Shown: piece by piece, positions 36,048 through 44,336 of the stretch | Numbering within the stretch: position 1 is the first letter of the stretch | How the letters are laid out: every line of letters begins with the position of its first letter | Assembly: GCF_000722545.1 (NCBI RefSeq) | Contig: NZ_JNVM01000008.1 | Location: forward strand, 186,001 to 250,000 | DNA length: 64,000 nucleotides | Direction of reading: 5' to 3' | Origin: Paenibacillus tyrphae | GTDB taxonomy: Bacteria; Bacillota; Bacilli; Paenibacillales; NBRC-103111 | Program-made: the position numbers and the translations under genes | Notes under the pieces: generated by a model | The model's input: the letters and a program-made list of their open reading frames with translations, nothing else | Told to the model about the DNA's origin: nothing | Databases searched by the model: none

Positions 36048-37589
36048 TTACTGATAATAATCGTGATTGATCAATGCATACTCCGGCGGTTTCGATGCAA
36101 AAACGGCTTCCGCCATGCGGATCGATTTCAGCATGCCCTTGGCTTTGTTGATCGTCTCCTGGTACTCGTTCTCCGGAACGGAATCCCAGACGATCCCAGC
36201 GCCTGCTTGGACATAAGCTTTGCCATTCTTGAATACGATGGTGCGGATCGTAATGCACGTATCGAGGTTGCCCGAGAAGCCGAAGTAACCGATGGCACCG
36301 GCGTAAGGACCGCGCGCCTCGTTCTCCAGCTCGGCGATGATTTCCATCGCTCTGAGCTTCGGAGCGCCCGAGACGGTACCGGCGGGCAGACACGAAATGA
36401 AAGCGTCGAAGAAATCTTTGTCCTTCGCCAGCTTGCCGGAAACGTTGGATACGATATGCATGACATGAGAGTACCGCTCGATTTGCATGAACGTATCGCA
36501 TTGGACGGTACCGAATTCGGAGACGCGCCCGAGGTCGTTGCGTCCGAGATCAACGAGCATCAAGTGCTCGGCGCGCTCTTTCTCGTCGGCCAGCAGCTCC
36601 TGTTCGAGTGCCAGGTCTTCTTCGGTCGTCCGCCCGCGGGGACGGGTACCGGCGATCGGCCGGGTCTCCACCTTCTCGTCTTCAACGCGGACGAGCAGCT
36701 CGGGGGACGTCCCGACGATGACCTCCTCATCCATTTTGAGGCAGTACATGTAAGGCGACGGATTCATCGTTCTTAGGATGCGGTACACGTGCAGCGGCGA
36801 AATGTCCGTTTCGATCTCGAAGCGTTGGGACAGAACCACTTGAAAAATATCGCCCGCCCGAATATATTCCTTCGCTTGATCGACGTTCGCCAGAAACTGC
36901 TCCTTCGTGACGTTCGAACGGATTTCTCCCAAATCAACGTCATCCGGGATGGACTGGTGATTCATCTTGAGCGCCGGCAGCGGACGTTTCAGGCGTTCAA
37001 TGGTCGCATCGATTTTGGCGCATGTTTTTTCGTAGGCGGCGATGATTTCCGCTTCCGTTCCGTGGGGAGGCACATGCACGTTGGCGATCACTTTCAGCTG
37101 CTGCTTAAAATGGTCAAACACGATCACTTGATCGCAAAACATAAAGTCCAAATCATTCATCTGCAGATCGTCCTGCCGATGCGCCGGCAGCTTCTCGTAA
37201 TACTGCAGCAGATCATAACCGAAAAATCCGACGGCTCCACCCGTAAAGCGGGGCAAATCCGGCAGCGAAGGGCTCGTATACGCGCTTAAATGCGCTTTGA
37301 GCACATCCACCGGCTTTTCCTTCGAGGTTGTCGTTCCTTCCGGACCTTCGATGCGAGTCACACCGTTTTTGGCCTGAATAAACATAAACGGGTCGGTTCC
37401 GATAAATGAATATCGCGCCCACTTGATCCCGCCTTCCACGCTTTCCAGCAAGAAGGCACGTTTCTCTTCGTAAAAATGTTGAAATACGCGGATCGGCGTC
37501 TCCGTATCAGCCATCAGATGGCGGACGACGGGGATCAGGTTATACTGGCTGGCAAGCCGAACGACTTCCTTTGCTGACGGTGTGTGCAT
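36048..37589 (-). CDS. trpE: anthranilate synthase component I TrpE
   Basis: 513 residues from the ATG at 37589, which has GAGGAG 8 nt upstream; a TTG and another ATG further upstream lie inside or against that site. It converts chorismate to anthranilate using ammonia from a partner amidotransferase. The chorismate-binding core shows RPIAGTRPRG (~328), HLMLVDLGRNDLGRV (~360) and SGAPKLRAMEII (~432). The Shine-Dalgarno region is covered by four evenly spaced GAG triplets, a probable TRAP translational control site. Confidence 0.95.
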   Translation of the reverse strand: MHTPSAKEVVRLASQYNLIPVVRHLMADTETPIRVFQHFYEEKRAFLLESVEGGIKWARYSFIGTDPFMFIQAKNGVTRIEGPEGTTTSKEKPVDVLKAHLSAYTSPSLPDLPRFTGGAVGFFGYDLLQYYEKLPAHRQDDLQMNDLDFMFCDQVIVFDHFKQQLKVIANVHVPPHGTEAEIIAAYEKTCAKIDATIERLKRPLPALKMNHQSIPDDVDLGEIRSNVTKEQFLANVDQAKEYIRAGDIFQVVLSQRFEIETDISPLHVYRILRTMNPSPYMYCLKMDEEVIVGTSPELLVRVEDEKVETRPIAGTRPRGRTTEEDLALEQELLADEKERAEHLMLVDLGRNDLGRVSEFGTVQCDTFMQIERYSHVMHIVSNVSGKLAKDKDFFDAFISCLPAGTVSGAPKLRAMEIIAELENEARGPYAGAIGYFGFSGNLDTCITIRTIVFKNGKAYVQAGAGIVWDSVPENEYQETINKAKGMLKSIRMAEAVFASKPPEYALINHDYYQ

Positions 37590-37595
37590 CGTCAT

Positions 37596-37613
37596 CTCTC
37601 CTCTTCTCAACTC
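37596..37613 (-). promoter_or_regulatory. second TRAP-like site over the trpE ribosome-binding site
   Basis: Four GAG triplets at exactly 5-nt intervals (37611-37613, 37606-37608, 37601-37603, 37596-37598 on the minus strand). The trpE Shine-Dalgarno GAGGAG is formed by the last of these. Additional GAG and TAG triplets lie just upstream near 37622-37630. The spacing matches TRAP sites that block translation. Confidence 0.6.
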
Positions 37614-37639
37614 AAAAAATAACTAGGCTCTGCAAACGT

Positions 37640-37666
37640 AAAAAAGCCTCTACGCATCGTAGAGGC
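37640..37666 (-). terminator. trp leader terminator (attenuator)
   Basis: Perfect 9-bp stem GCCTCTACG / CGTAGAGGC with a 3-nt loop and six T on the minus strand, ~50 nt before the trpE start and ~140 nt after the TRAP triplet run. Confidence 0.88.
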
Positions 37667-37803
37667 GGTATTCAGCGGATGAAGGATTCGTCCCAACGGA
37701 AAGTATGTCCAAAGTACGTCAAACAGCCCTAAGGTAGGTTAAAAATAAACCTGCCGATAGTGCGCCGAACGCATCCTGACGGTTCTTTCCACGAACGGGT
37801 AAT

Positions 37804-37886
37804 CTTCTCTCTTCTCATCTCAAACTGAACTAGGCTAACTCTCTACTCTGCTCTGTTACTGCAACTCACTCTTATCTGCTTAACTC
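37804..37886 (-). promoter_or_regulatory. TRAP-binding leader of the trp operon
   Basis: An 83-nt purine-rich stretch in the minus-strand transcript with more than 20 NAG triplets. A chain of at least 11 (GAG, TAG, CAG, AAG) can be drawn with 2-3-nt spacers, the known TRAP pattern. It starts right after the predicted transcription start. TRAP (mtrB) is encoded at 48145-48366. The 140 nt between it and the terminator contains a small AGGTT/AACCT hairpin but no obvious antiterminator; only a 6-nt GTAGAG/CTCTAC match to the terminator arm was seen. Confidence 0.82.
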
Positions 37887-37896
37887 GTTGTAATCA

Positions 37897-37926
37897 ACTA
37901 TACTACCTCAATTATGCTTTTGTCAA
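37897..37926 (-). promoter_or_regulatory. sigma-A promoter of the trp operon
   Basis: TTGACA (37921-37926), 18-nt spacer, TATAGT (37897-37902) on the minus strand. The -35 lies inside the last codons of aroH; predicted transcription start is near 37890, immediately upstream of the TRAP triplets. Confidence 0.78.
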
Positions 37927-38289
37927 TTTGGACAAATCGGGACGAAGCCGCATCGCTTCTCTTTGATACACATGAATGATTTCATTTTGCTGTTTGTCCG
38001 TATTGACCATCACCATTAAACGAATACAGCGGGGCAATCCGCCCTCTACCGGGATTTCGAGCGAGCACATCAGCGGGACCAAGTCCCAGCCTGCCATCTG
38101 GCGGATGGCCCGCGCAGGAAACGTAGCCGTCAAATCCGGCGTCACCGTAACGAATACGCTGGCAATCTCCTCCGGAATGATCCCGTTTTCCGCGATAATT
38201 TGATGGAGCAGTTCTGTTGTTGCCGTTAAAATGTCATTCTCTTCGTTGTGCTCCACGGTCGTTGCTCCGCGGATTCCTCTTACGAACAT
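37912..38289 (-). CDS. aroH: chorismate mutase AroH
   Basis: 125 residues of the Bacillus AroH (trimeric, non-AroQ) type. R7-like Arg in FVRGIRGATTVE, the Glu in EENDI, and the C-terminal IRLMVMVNT segment containing the active-site Arg are present. It converts chorismate to prephenate for tyrosine and phenylalanine. It follows aroB with 3 nt between and its 3' end carries the trp promoter -35. Confidence 0.93.
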   Translation of the reverse strand: MFVRGIRGATTVEHNEENDILTATTELLHQIIAENGIIPEEIASVFVTVTPDLTATFPARAIRQMAGWDLVPLMCSLEIPVEGGLPRCIRLMVMVNTDKQQNEIIHVYQREAMRLRPDLSKLTKA

Positions 38290-38292
38290 CCG

Positions 38293-39390
38293 TCAGTCCT
38301 CCCGTTTTAACCGATCCACGATCTCTCTGACCCATTCCGCGGATACGTTTTTGTTAATTTCGACTTTGCCGATGGCCGTCGGAATAATATAAACCATGCG
38401 GCCTTCGCTGAATTTTTTGTCGTGCATCATCGCACGCATGATCGCCTCGGTATCGAAGTGCGCCGGAATGCGCGTAGGAAGACCGAACTTCTTGAAAATG
38501 CGTTCGGTTACCGTAAGAATCTCTTCCGGATTGCCCATACGCACCGACAGCATCGCCGCGCCGACCATGCCGATGGAGATCGCTTCGCCATGCTGCAGCT
38601 CGTTGTACCCGGCCACCGCCTCCAGCGCGTGACCGATCGTATGCCCAAGGTTCAGGATGGCGCGAAGATCGTTTTCCCGCTCGTCCTTCGATACGACCGC
38701 CGCTTTGACGGCGCAGCCATTGTACAGACCGTACTGGAGCGCTTCCGGGTCCAGCCCGATGAGCTTCTCCGCATTCGCTTCGCACCACGCGGTAAATTCG
38801 GCATCCCAGATCAGCCCGTGCTTGATCATTTCCGACAACCCCGCGCGCACGTCCCGATCCGGCAAAGTGAGCAGCGTAGATGTGTCATACAATACCATCT
38901 CCGGCTGATGGAACGCGCCGATAATGTTCTTCGCCAGCGGATGATTGACGGCGACCTTGCCGCCCACACTGCTGTCGTGAGCCAGGATCGTCGTCGGAAT
39001 CTGCACAAACCGGATGCCGCGCATGTAACTGGCCGCCACAAATCCAGCCAAATCCCCGACAACGCCGCCACCAAGCGCGACGACCGTCGATTTGCGGTCC
39101 AACCCTGCCTGCAAGCAGGCGCCGACGACGTCCTCCAGCACCGCGAGCGATTTGGACTTCTCGCCTGCCGCAACGGTGTAGGACACCACCGTAAAGCCGC
39201 CCTCTGCCAATCGGTCCAGGACCGGCTTCAGATGATGCTTCGCCACATGATCGTCGGTCACGACAAGCAGCGGCGATGCTTTGCTAATCCCGTGCTTCTC
39301 GAAGTACGCGGTGATATCCGCGAGCAGGCCCTCCCCGATATAAATTGGGTAGGACCTCGTACCAAGGTCTACCGTTAGCTCTCTGACCAT
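38293..39390 (-). CDS. aroB: 3-dehydroquinate synthase AroB
   Basis: 365 residues from the ATG at 39390, which has GGGAGA 9 nt upstream; a longer open frame reaches into aroC but lacks family similarity there. It is an NAD- and metal-dependent cyclase of the shikimate pathway. Visible: GGGVVGDLAGFVAA (~103-116), QIPTTILAHDSSVGGK (~127-142), the metal ligand HIGH-like LNLGHTIGHA (~247) and a later HGEAIS. Confidence 0.95.
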   Translation of the reverse strand: MVRELTVDLGTRSYPIYIGEGLLADITAYFEKHGISKASPLLVVTDDHVAKHHLKPVLDRLAEGGFTVVSYTVAAGEKSKSLAVLEDVVGACLQAGLDRKSTVVALGGGVVGDLAGFVAASYMRGIRFVQIPTTILAHDSSVGGKVAVNHPLAKNIIGAFHQPEMVLYDTSTLLTLPDRDVRAGLSEMIKHGLIWDAEFTAWCEANAEKLIGLDPEALQYGLYNGCAVKAAVVSKDERENDLRAILNLGHTIGHALEAVAGYNELQHGEAISIGMVGAAMLSVRMGNPEEILTVTERIFKKFGLPTRIPAHFDTEAIMRAMMHDKKFSEGRMVYIIPTAIGKVEINKNVSAEWVREIVDRLKRED

Positions 39391-39407
39391 AAATCCGGCT
39401 CTCCCGC

Positions 39408-40571
39408 TTAGTAAGATTTGATTTGCTCCAAGTAGCTCTCGTAATTTCTGCGGATTTCCTCCAGCGAATCGCCGCCGAATTTTTCCATAAACGCTCTCGC
39501 CACTTCCCAAGCAATGACGTTCTCCATGATGACGCCGGCCGCCGGTACCGCGCACGTATCGGAGCGCTCCACCTGCGCGGTGAACGCTTCCTTCGTATCG
39601 ATATCTACGCTTTGCAGCGCTTTATAGAGGGTCGCGATCGGCTTCATGACGCCGCGTACGACGATCGGCTCGCCGGTCGTCATTCCGCCTTCGAATCCGC
39701 CTGCACGGTTCGTCGCACGATAAAAGCCGCGCTCCTCGTCATGTATGATTTCGTCGTGAACGGACGAGCCTCTGCGCTTGGCCGCCTCGAATCCGATCCC
39801 GAATTCCACGCCCTTGAACGCTTGAATCGACAGCACCGCCTGAGCAATGCGTCCGTCAAGCTTGCGGTCCCATTGCACATGGCTGCCGAGACCCGTAGGC
39901 ACGCCTTCGATAATGCATTCCACGACACCGCCAAGCGTATCGCCGTCGTCCTTGGCCGCATCGATGGCTGCAATCATTTTCGCTTCCGCGTCTTTATCTG
40001 TCACCCGCACCGGCGATTCCTCCGTGATGCGGATCAGCTCGTCAATCGGCATCTCCTGCCGCTGTACTTCCACTTCCCCGATGCGAATCACCTGACCGGC
40101 GACTTTGATGCCGAATTCCTTCAGCAGCTCGCGAGCCATGCCGCCGACAGCTACGCGCATCGTCGTTTCCCGCGCGCTGGAGCGCTCGAGAATGTTGCGC
40201 AAATCGCGCTGATTGTATTTCAAACCGCCGTTCAAATCGGCATGACCCGGACGCGGGCGGTTCACCCGGCGCTTCGACTCGTCGTTGCCTTCGATCGGCT
40301 CGATGTTCATGATGGAAGTCCAATGCTTCCAATCGTTGTTTTCCACCACAAGCGCAATCGGGGCGCCGGTCGTTTTGCCGTGGCGCACGCCGCCGACGAT
40401 GTTCACGGTATCCTTCTCAATCTGCATGCGGCGTCCCCGCCCGTAGCCTTTTTGCCGTCTGCCGAGCTGTTCGTTCACCGCTTCGAAATCAATCGTTACG
40501 TTGCTTGGAAATCCCTCAATAATAGCTGTCAATTGTGGTCCGTGCGTTTCCCCTGCGGTTAAATATCTCAC
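39408..40571 (-). CDS. aroC: chorismate synthase AroC
   Basis: 387 residues with a GTG start at 40571 (AAGGAG 9 nt upstream). It forms chorismate from EPSP with reduced FMN. The three chorismate synthase signatures are visible: [16 protein letters not shown] (~7-22), GRGRRMQIE with the following [11 protein letters not shown] (~45-70), and [14 protein letters not shown] (~130). It is the first gene of the aromatic supra-operon, with its own promoter at 40665-40693. Confidence 0.96.
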   Translation of the reverse strand: MRYLTAGETHGPQLTAIIEGFPSNVTIDFEAVNEQLGRRQKGYGRGRRMQIEKDTVNIVGGVRHGKTTGAPIALVVENNDWKHWTSIMNIEPIEGNDESKRRVNRPRPGHADLNGGLKYNQRDLRNILERSSARETTMRVAVGGMARELLKEFGIKVAGQVIRIGEVEVQRQEMPIDELIRITEESPVRVTDKDAEAKMIAAIDAAKDDGDTLGGVVECIIEGVPTGLGSHVQWDRKLDGRIAQAVLSIQAFKGVEFGIGFEAAKRRGSSVHDEIIHDEERGFYRATNRAGGFEGGMTTGEPIVVRGVMKPIATLYKALQSVDIDTKEAFTAQVERSDTCAVPAAGVIMENVIAWEVARAFMEKFGGDSLEEIRRNYESYLEQIKSY

Positions 40572-40664
40572 CTGATTTGTCTCCTTTCATCCTATCCCAT
40601 GAAAAGCGTAAGCTTTCTTTCTTTCAAAACGCTTTAGCGCTTTTATGTGCTGAGTCATGTGCTA

Positions 40665-40693
40665 ATTATAGTATAGGCCTGCGGCTTTGACAA
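40665..40693 (-). promoter_or_regulatory. sigma-A promoter of the aroC operon
   Basis: TTGTCA (40688-40693), 17-nt spacer, perfect TATAAT (40665-40670) on the minus strand, ~95 nt before aroC. Confidence 0.75.
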
Positions 40694-40706
40694 GAATATG
40701 CAAGAA

Positions 40707-40757
40707 CAAAAAGAAGCGCAGGCCAAAGGCATATAGCCGATGGCTGCGCTTCTTTCC
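40707..40757 (-). terminator. intrinsic terminator after the 54-aa gene
   Basis: 12-bp stem AAAGAAGCGCAG / CTGCGCTTCTTT with a 22-nt loop, ending in a T-rich tract on the minus strand. Confidence 0.8.
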
Positions 40758-40775
40758 GTTTCGGACGAAGGTATG

Positions 40776-40940
40776 TCAGCCTCCGGCCGGTTGTTTTTTT
40801 AACACTTGCGGGCGTTCCTGGGTCTGCGGATCATGAACCAGCCCCATAATTTGCAGCGAATCGATCCCGAGAATTTGGGCGCATTCTTGTACCGAGATGA
40901 AGCCCCGGCGGTAAGCGTTGATGACTTTACGTTTATCCAT
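40776..40940 (-). CDS. 54-residue protein of unknown function
   Basis: A short frame with a near-ideal ribosome site (AGGAGG, 6 nt before the ATG at 40940) and its own terminator 20 nt after the stop. The product begins MDKRKVINAYRRGFIS, followed by VQECAQILGID, which looks like a helix-turn-helix-like pair of helices, and ends in a basic, flexible tail KKQPAGG. It could be a small DNA- or protein-binding regulator; I recognise no family with certainty. It lies between cheR and aroC. Confidence 0.75.
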   Translation of the reverse strand: MDKRKVINAYRRGFISVQECAQILGIDSLQIMGLVHDPQTQERPQVLKKQPAGG

Positions 40941-41024
40941 GCGATTCCTCCTGCTGCTTTTCGGGCATAAAGGATCTGTCTACTTTTTATTCATAGTATG
41001 GGATCGCATGGAAACGTTTATTCA

Positions 41025-41804
41025 TTACACTTCCGTTTTACGGTAAAAAAACGTTTCGGCGGACTCCAATCCGTACTGGCCCGGACTGAAAATCTGCTCG
41101 GTGCTGCCGACGAACAAGATGCCCCCCGGCTTCAACGCATTAGCAAACTTATGATACAATAAGTGCTTGGCTTCTTCTGTAAAGTAGATCATAACATTGC
41201 GGCATACGATTAAATCGAAGCCCGTATCGAACGTATCGACCAGCAGGTTTTGCTTTTGAAAGCGGATCGATTTTTTAAGCGAATCCGCAATATGATAAGT
41301 CAAATTTTCCTGACGGTAATATTTCTGCAAATATTTGGCCGGCACGTCCCGTACCGAACGATCCAAATAAATCGCTTTCTTCGCTTTTTCCAAAGCGCCT
41401 TCATCGATATCGGTCGCCAGCACCACGCTGTCCTGCGCATTCAGTTCCGCCAAAATCATCGCCAGCGTATAAGGCTCCTCCCCCGTGGAACATGCGGCGC
41501 TCCAGCACTTGACCTTGCGCGATTTGCGGAGCATGTCCGGCAAAAACTTCTGTTCCAGCACTTCCCAACGGTTCGGATTACGCCAAAACTCGGAGACGTT
41601 GATCGTCATACGATCCAAAAACTCGTAAAACAGCTCTTTGTCCTTCGCCATCGCCTCAAAAAACGAAGCGAACGTCGTATACCCCTTTTTCATCCGCAGC
41701 GTAGTCAGACGGCGTTTCATCTGTGCTTCCTTATACTGGGACAAGTCGATGGACGTGTAGTCCTTGACTTTCTTGATGAATAACAGGAAATCTTTATCCT
41801 CCAT
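41025..41804 (-). CDS. cheR: chemotaxis protein-glutamate methyltransferase CheR
   Basis: 259 residues: an N-terminal CheR helical domain (~1-75) and a SAM-dependent methyltransferase domain (~80-259) with WSAACSTGEEPYTLAM (~102-117), ATDIDEGALEKA (~130) and the DLIVCRNVMIYF motif (~202-213). It methylates glutamates on chemoreceptors during adaptation. The other che genes are not nearby; its position between ndk and aroC is the Bacillus arrangement. Confidence 0.95.
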   Translation of the reverse strand: MEDKDFLLFIKKVKDYTSIDLSQYKEAQMKRRLTTLRMKKGYTTFASFFEAMAKDKELFYEFLDRMTINVSEFWRNPNRWEVLEQKFLPDMLRKSRKVKCWSAACSTGEEPYTLAMILAELNAQDSVVLATDIDEGALEKAKKAIYLDRSVRDVPAKYLQKYYRQENLTYHIADSLKKSIRFQKQNLLVDTFDTGFDLIVCRNVMIYFTEEAKHLLYHKFANALKPGGILFVGSTEQIFSPGQYGLESAETFFYRKTEV

Positions 41805-41822
41805 GCCGCCATCCCCGCCTTA

Positions 41823-42266
41823 TCAGATCCAAGTTTGTATCGCTTTGCTGTAATCGAGCACTTCTTCGGGACGGAAAAAGTTTGCAATTTCCCTCTCGGC
41901 GCTTTCCAGAGAATCGGACCCGTGAATCAGGTTCAAATTCGTATGGACCGCATAGTCGCCGCGGATCGTACCGGGCAGCGCTTCCAAAGAATTCGTCTTG
42001 CCGATCATCGTTCGGGACAGCGTAATCACCTGATCCCCTTGCCAAACCATGGCAAATACGGGCCCAGAGGTAATAAACTTGATCAAGTTATCGAAAAACG
42101 GCTTGCCCACATGCTCCGCATAATGTCTTTCCGCTTGCTCGCGGCTGACCTGCACCAGCTTGGCCGCAACCAATTGCAGCCCTTTTTGTTCGAAGCGGCC
42201 CACGATCTCCCCAATGAGCCCTCTCTGTACTCCGTCAGGCTTGACCATCAAAAACGTTTTTTCCAT
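41823..42266 (-). CDS. ndk: nucleoside diphosphate kinase Ndk
   Basis: 147 residues. It balances nucleoside triphosphate pools through a phosphohistidine. The active-site His is in NLIHGSDS (~114-121), with [13 protein letters not shown] (~9-21) and [21 protein letters not shown] nearby (the latter region ~85-105). GGAGGAG precedes the ATG at 42266. A structured repeat element separates it from upstream hepT. Confidence 0.95.
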   Translation of the reverse strand: MEKTFLMVKPDGVQRGLIGEIVGRFEQKGLQLVAAKLVQVSREQAERHYAEHVGKPFFDNLIKFITSGPVFAMVWQGDQVITLSRTMIGKTNSLEALPGTIRGDYAVHTNLNLIHGSDSLESAEREIANFFRPEEVLDYSKAIQTWI

Positions 42267-42295
42267 ATATTTCTCCTCCTACCCTATAATAAAGT

Positions 42296-42508
42296 TTATT
42301 AGGAGTTTGGTTTTGCTTTGGTGCTTTTTCAACATGCGACAGGGTAAAGATATTGCTGCGGAAAGTTCACGGCCGCCTTTGAAATCAAGTTGTTACCGCA
42401 AGGTATATTGAATACAACTTGAATTTCAAGAGCGGTGGAGCAGCAATATCTTTACATCAAAGTCGTCGTTGCAAAATCAGAGGAGGTATCAAACCAAGCT
42501 CCTAATAA
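42296..42508 (-). mobile_element. structured palindromic repeat, copy A (MITE-like)
   Basis: A ~213-bp nested inverted repeat between hepT and ndk. Paired arms from outside in: 42296-42310 with 42494-42508 (14 of 15), 42344-42359 with 42440-42455 (16 bp perfect), 42379-42393 with 42414-42429 (one bulge). Read on the minus strand it shares three blocks with copy B: TCCACCGCTCTTGAA (42425-42439), GCGGTA in the central loop, and TTCAAAGGCGGCCGTGAACT (42364-42383). Both copies begin near GAGCTTG. The hepT stop codon abuts that end. No clear target duplication (CTTATTAG versus CTTTATTATAG at the two ends). Confidence 0.7.
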
Positions 42509-43476
42509 GAACGGTTCCCCACAAAATGAGCAATACTAACCAAGTCTTTTTTCGCCTGGATATTGGGCAAGCCCTCCAGGGAACGAATCGCTTTATCTAT
42601 GTATGCCGACGCCATCGCTTCGGCGCGGGAGATTCCTTCGCTGCGCCGGATCATATTCAAAAATGCGGTGATGTCGGTTTGCCCGTCACAGGCCTCGATA
42701 CGCGAGATTTCCTCCAGCAGAGCCGGACGAAGCTGCGGATTTTGAAGCGCAAAGATGACGGGAATCGTAATATTCCCCTGCTTGATGTCGCTGCCCGGCG
42801 GTTTGCCGATCTCTTTCTCCGTACCGCACAAATCGAGAAGATCGTCCCGGATTTGGAACGCCATCCCGGTATAATACCCGAAATCGTACAGCCGCTTGGC
42901 CGTCTGTTCGGGAGCACCAGCCGCAATCGCTCCCAATTGGCAGCTGATTGCAAGCAGCAACGCCGTCTTGCGCTTAATGCGCAGCATATAGTCGCGGACG
43001 GTCTGCCCCGTATGGAAAAAGAAGCGGATTTGCTCCATTTCTCCGATCGACATCTCGACCAAAGCATTGGACATGATCCGATGGATGGACGGGTCCGGCA
43101 GTTGGGTGACGATGCTGAGCGCTTTGGCGAAAATATAATCCCCGGCGTACATGGCCACCCGGTTATCCCATTTGGAGCGGACCGTCAATTGACCGCGCCG
43201 CGTGTTCGCATCGTCGATGACGTCGTCGTGCACAAGCGAAGCCATGTGAATCAGCTCCAGAGGCACGGCTACGAACTTTACCCGCCCCAGATCATACTGC
43301 CCGAACTTGGCGCCAAGCAGCACGAATACTGGACGAATCCGCTTACCGCCTGCTTTCAGCAAGTGCAGGGAAGCCTCGCGAAGCACCGGATGATCGACAT
43401 CGATGCTTCGCTCCAGCTCTTTTTCAATCATATTGATATCTTTTTTTAATTTAGCATATAAATCCAACAGTTTCAT
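42502..43476 (-). CDS. hepT: heptaprenyl diphosphate synthase component II HepT
   Basis: 324 residues from the ATG at 43476, which overlaps the mqnA stop (ATGA); a longer open frame upstream is not family-like. It is a trans-prenyltransferase with both aspartate-rich motifs, LVHDDVIDDANTRRG (DDxxD, ~80) and FQIRDDLLDL (~218), plus GGKRIRP near the N-terminus. With HepS it makes the C35 side chain of menaquinone-7. Its stop codon is at the edge of repeat element A. Confidence 0.94.
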   Translation of the reverse strand: MKLLDLYAKLKKDINMIEKELERSIDVDHPVLREASLHLLKAGGKRIRPVFVLLGAKFGQYDLGRVKFVAVPLELIHMASLVHDDVIDDANTRRGQLTVRSKWDNRVAMYAGDYIFAKALSIVTQLPDPSIHRIMSNALVEMSIGEMEQIRFFFHTGQTVRDYMLRIKRKTALLLAISCQLGAIAAGAPEQTAKRLYDFGYYTGMAFQIRDDLLDLCGTEKEIGKPPGSDIKQGNITIPVIFALQNPQLRPALLEEISRIEACDGQTDITAFLNMIRRSEGISRAEAMASAYIDKAIRSLEGLPNIQAKKDLVSIAHFVGNRSY

Positions 43477-44336
43477 TCCGTCACCCGTACTACAGAATTG
43501 TCTTTCCATATTTGCAGAGGAACGTTCCGCTTCAGAAAACCGAGCTCTGCGGCATACTGATAATATAACGAGAGCCCGGCCCATTGCTTCGGACCGAATT
43601 CGTAGCACAGTTCGGAGAAATAACGCTGCCAATAGGCCTCCGTCCCGCCAATCAGCTTTTGTGCATCACGAACCAGCGCCGCCGGATCGGCAAGCGACTT
43701 CCTCTTGCTCTCGAGAAAAGCCTCATAGATGCGGCTGACAAGCTCCGGATACTGCTCCACGGTTTGCTTCCGGATCGTGCAGACAGCAAACGTCATCCAC
43801 TGGCCGGTTAAGCGAGTCCATTCCGTCGCGAGATCGGTAACGAGATATCCGTTCTTTTCCCAGCTTGCCCGAATCGCATGATCGCCAATCAACAGCGCGG
43901 CATCTGCACTCTTCATCATCGGTTCAAGCTCCGGAGCCGCGTATTCGTACTCGGGCTGAAGCCCGTAAAACTTGGTTAAAATAATTTTTAACAAATTGAT
44001 GGAGGTGGCGGAAGTCGTCGGCAGCGCGATCTTGGCGTCCCCCAGCTCCTCCAGCGGTTTTCGATGAAACAGAAGAATGGAATTGACCTGTCCGAAAGCG
44101 CTGACCGACATGTCAGGAAATACTAAATACTCGTCGAAATTTTCTCCGTACGCAAATGACGAAATGGCTCCGATATCGATTCGTCCTTCGGCCATGGCGC
44201 GATTCAACCCCGACGGTACCTGTTGAGTTACCTCCAGATCGCTGCCGAAGGAAGGGAAAGGAAAGTAATAGAAGAGCGGCCACACATTGGTGAAGTCGAT
44301 ACGGCCGATGCGTACGGACGCCTGATTGTTAGTCAT
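43473..44336 (-). CDS. mqnA: chorismate dehydratase MqnA (futalosine menaquinone pathway)
   Basis: 287 residues of the MqnA/DUF178 fold, a periplasmic-binding-protein-like two-lobed enzyme without signal peptide. It begins RIGRIDFTNVWPLFYYF and contains VPSGLNRAMAEGRIDIGAISSFAYG (residues ~42-66) and LPTTSATSINLLKIIL, all typical of the family. It dehydrates chorismate as the first step of the futalosine route, which replaces the classical men pathway of B. subtilis. It overlaps ubiX upstream by 8 nt and hepT downstream by 4 nt. Confidence 0.9.
   Translation of the reverse strand: MTNNQASVRIGRIDFTNVWPLFYYFPFPSFGSDLEVTQQVPSGLNRAMAEGRIDIGAISSFAYGENFDEYLVFPDMSVSAFGQVNSILLFHRKPLEELGDAKIALPTTSATSINLLKIILTKFYGLQPEYEYAAPELEPMMKSADAALLIGDHAIRASWEKNGYLVTDLATEWTRLTGQWMTFAVCTIRKQTVEQYPELVSRIYEAFLESKRKSLADPAALVRDAQKLIGGTEAYWQRYFSELCYEFGPKQWAGLSLYYQYAAELGFLKRNVPLQIWKDNSVVRVTE

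Noticed and set aside
35013..36776. 587-codon open frame on the plus strand
   Set aside because: Antisense to trpD and trpE; a by-product of GC-rich codon use.
37640..37890. T-box riboswitch controlling trp
   Set aside because: No T-box sequence or specifier-loop structure; the NAG triplet run and the mtrB gene explain the leader as TRAP-controlled.
42296..42508. Integron attC site as an explanation for the palindromic elements
   Set aside because: No GTTRRRY/RYYYAAC core sites, no integrase, and two copies at unrelated gene ends.
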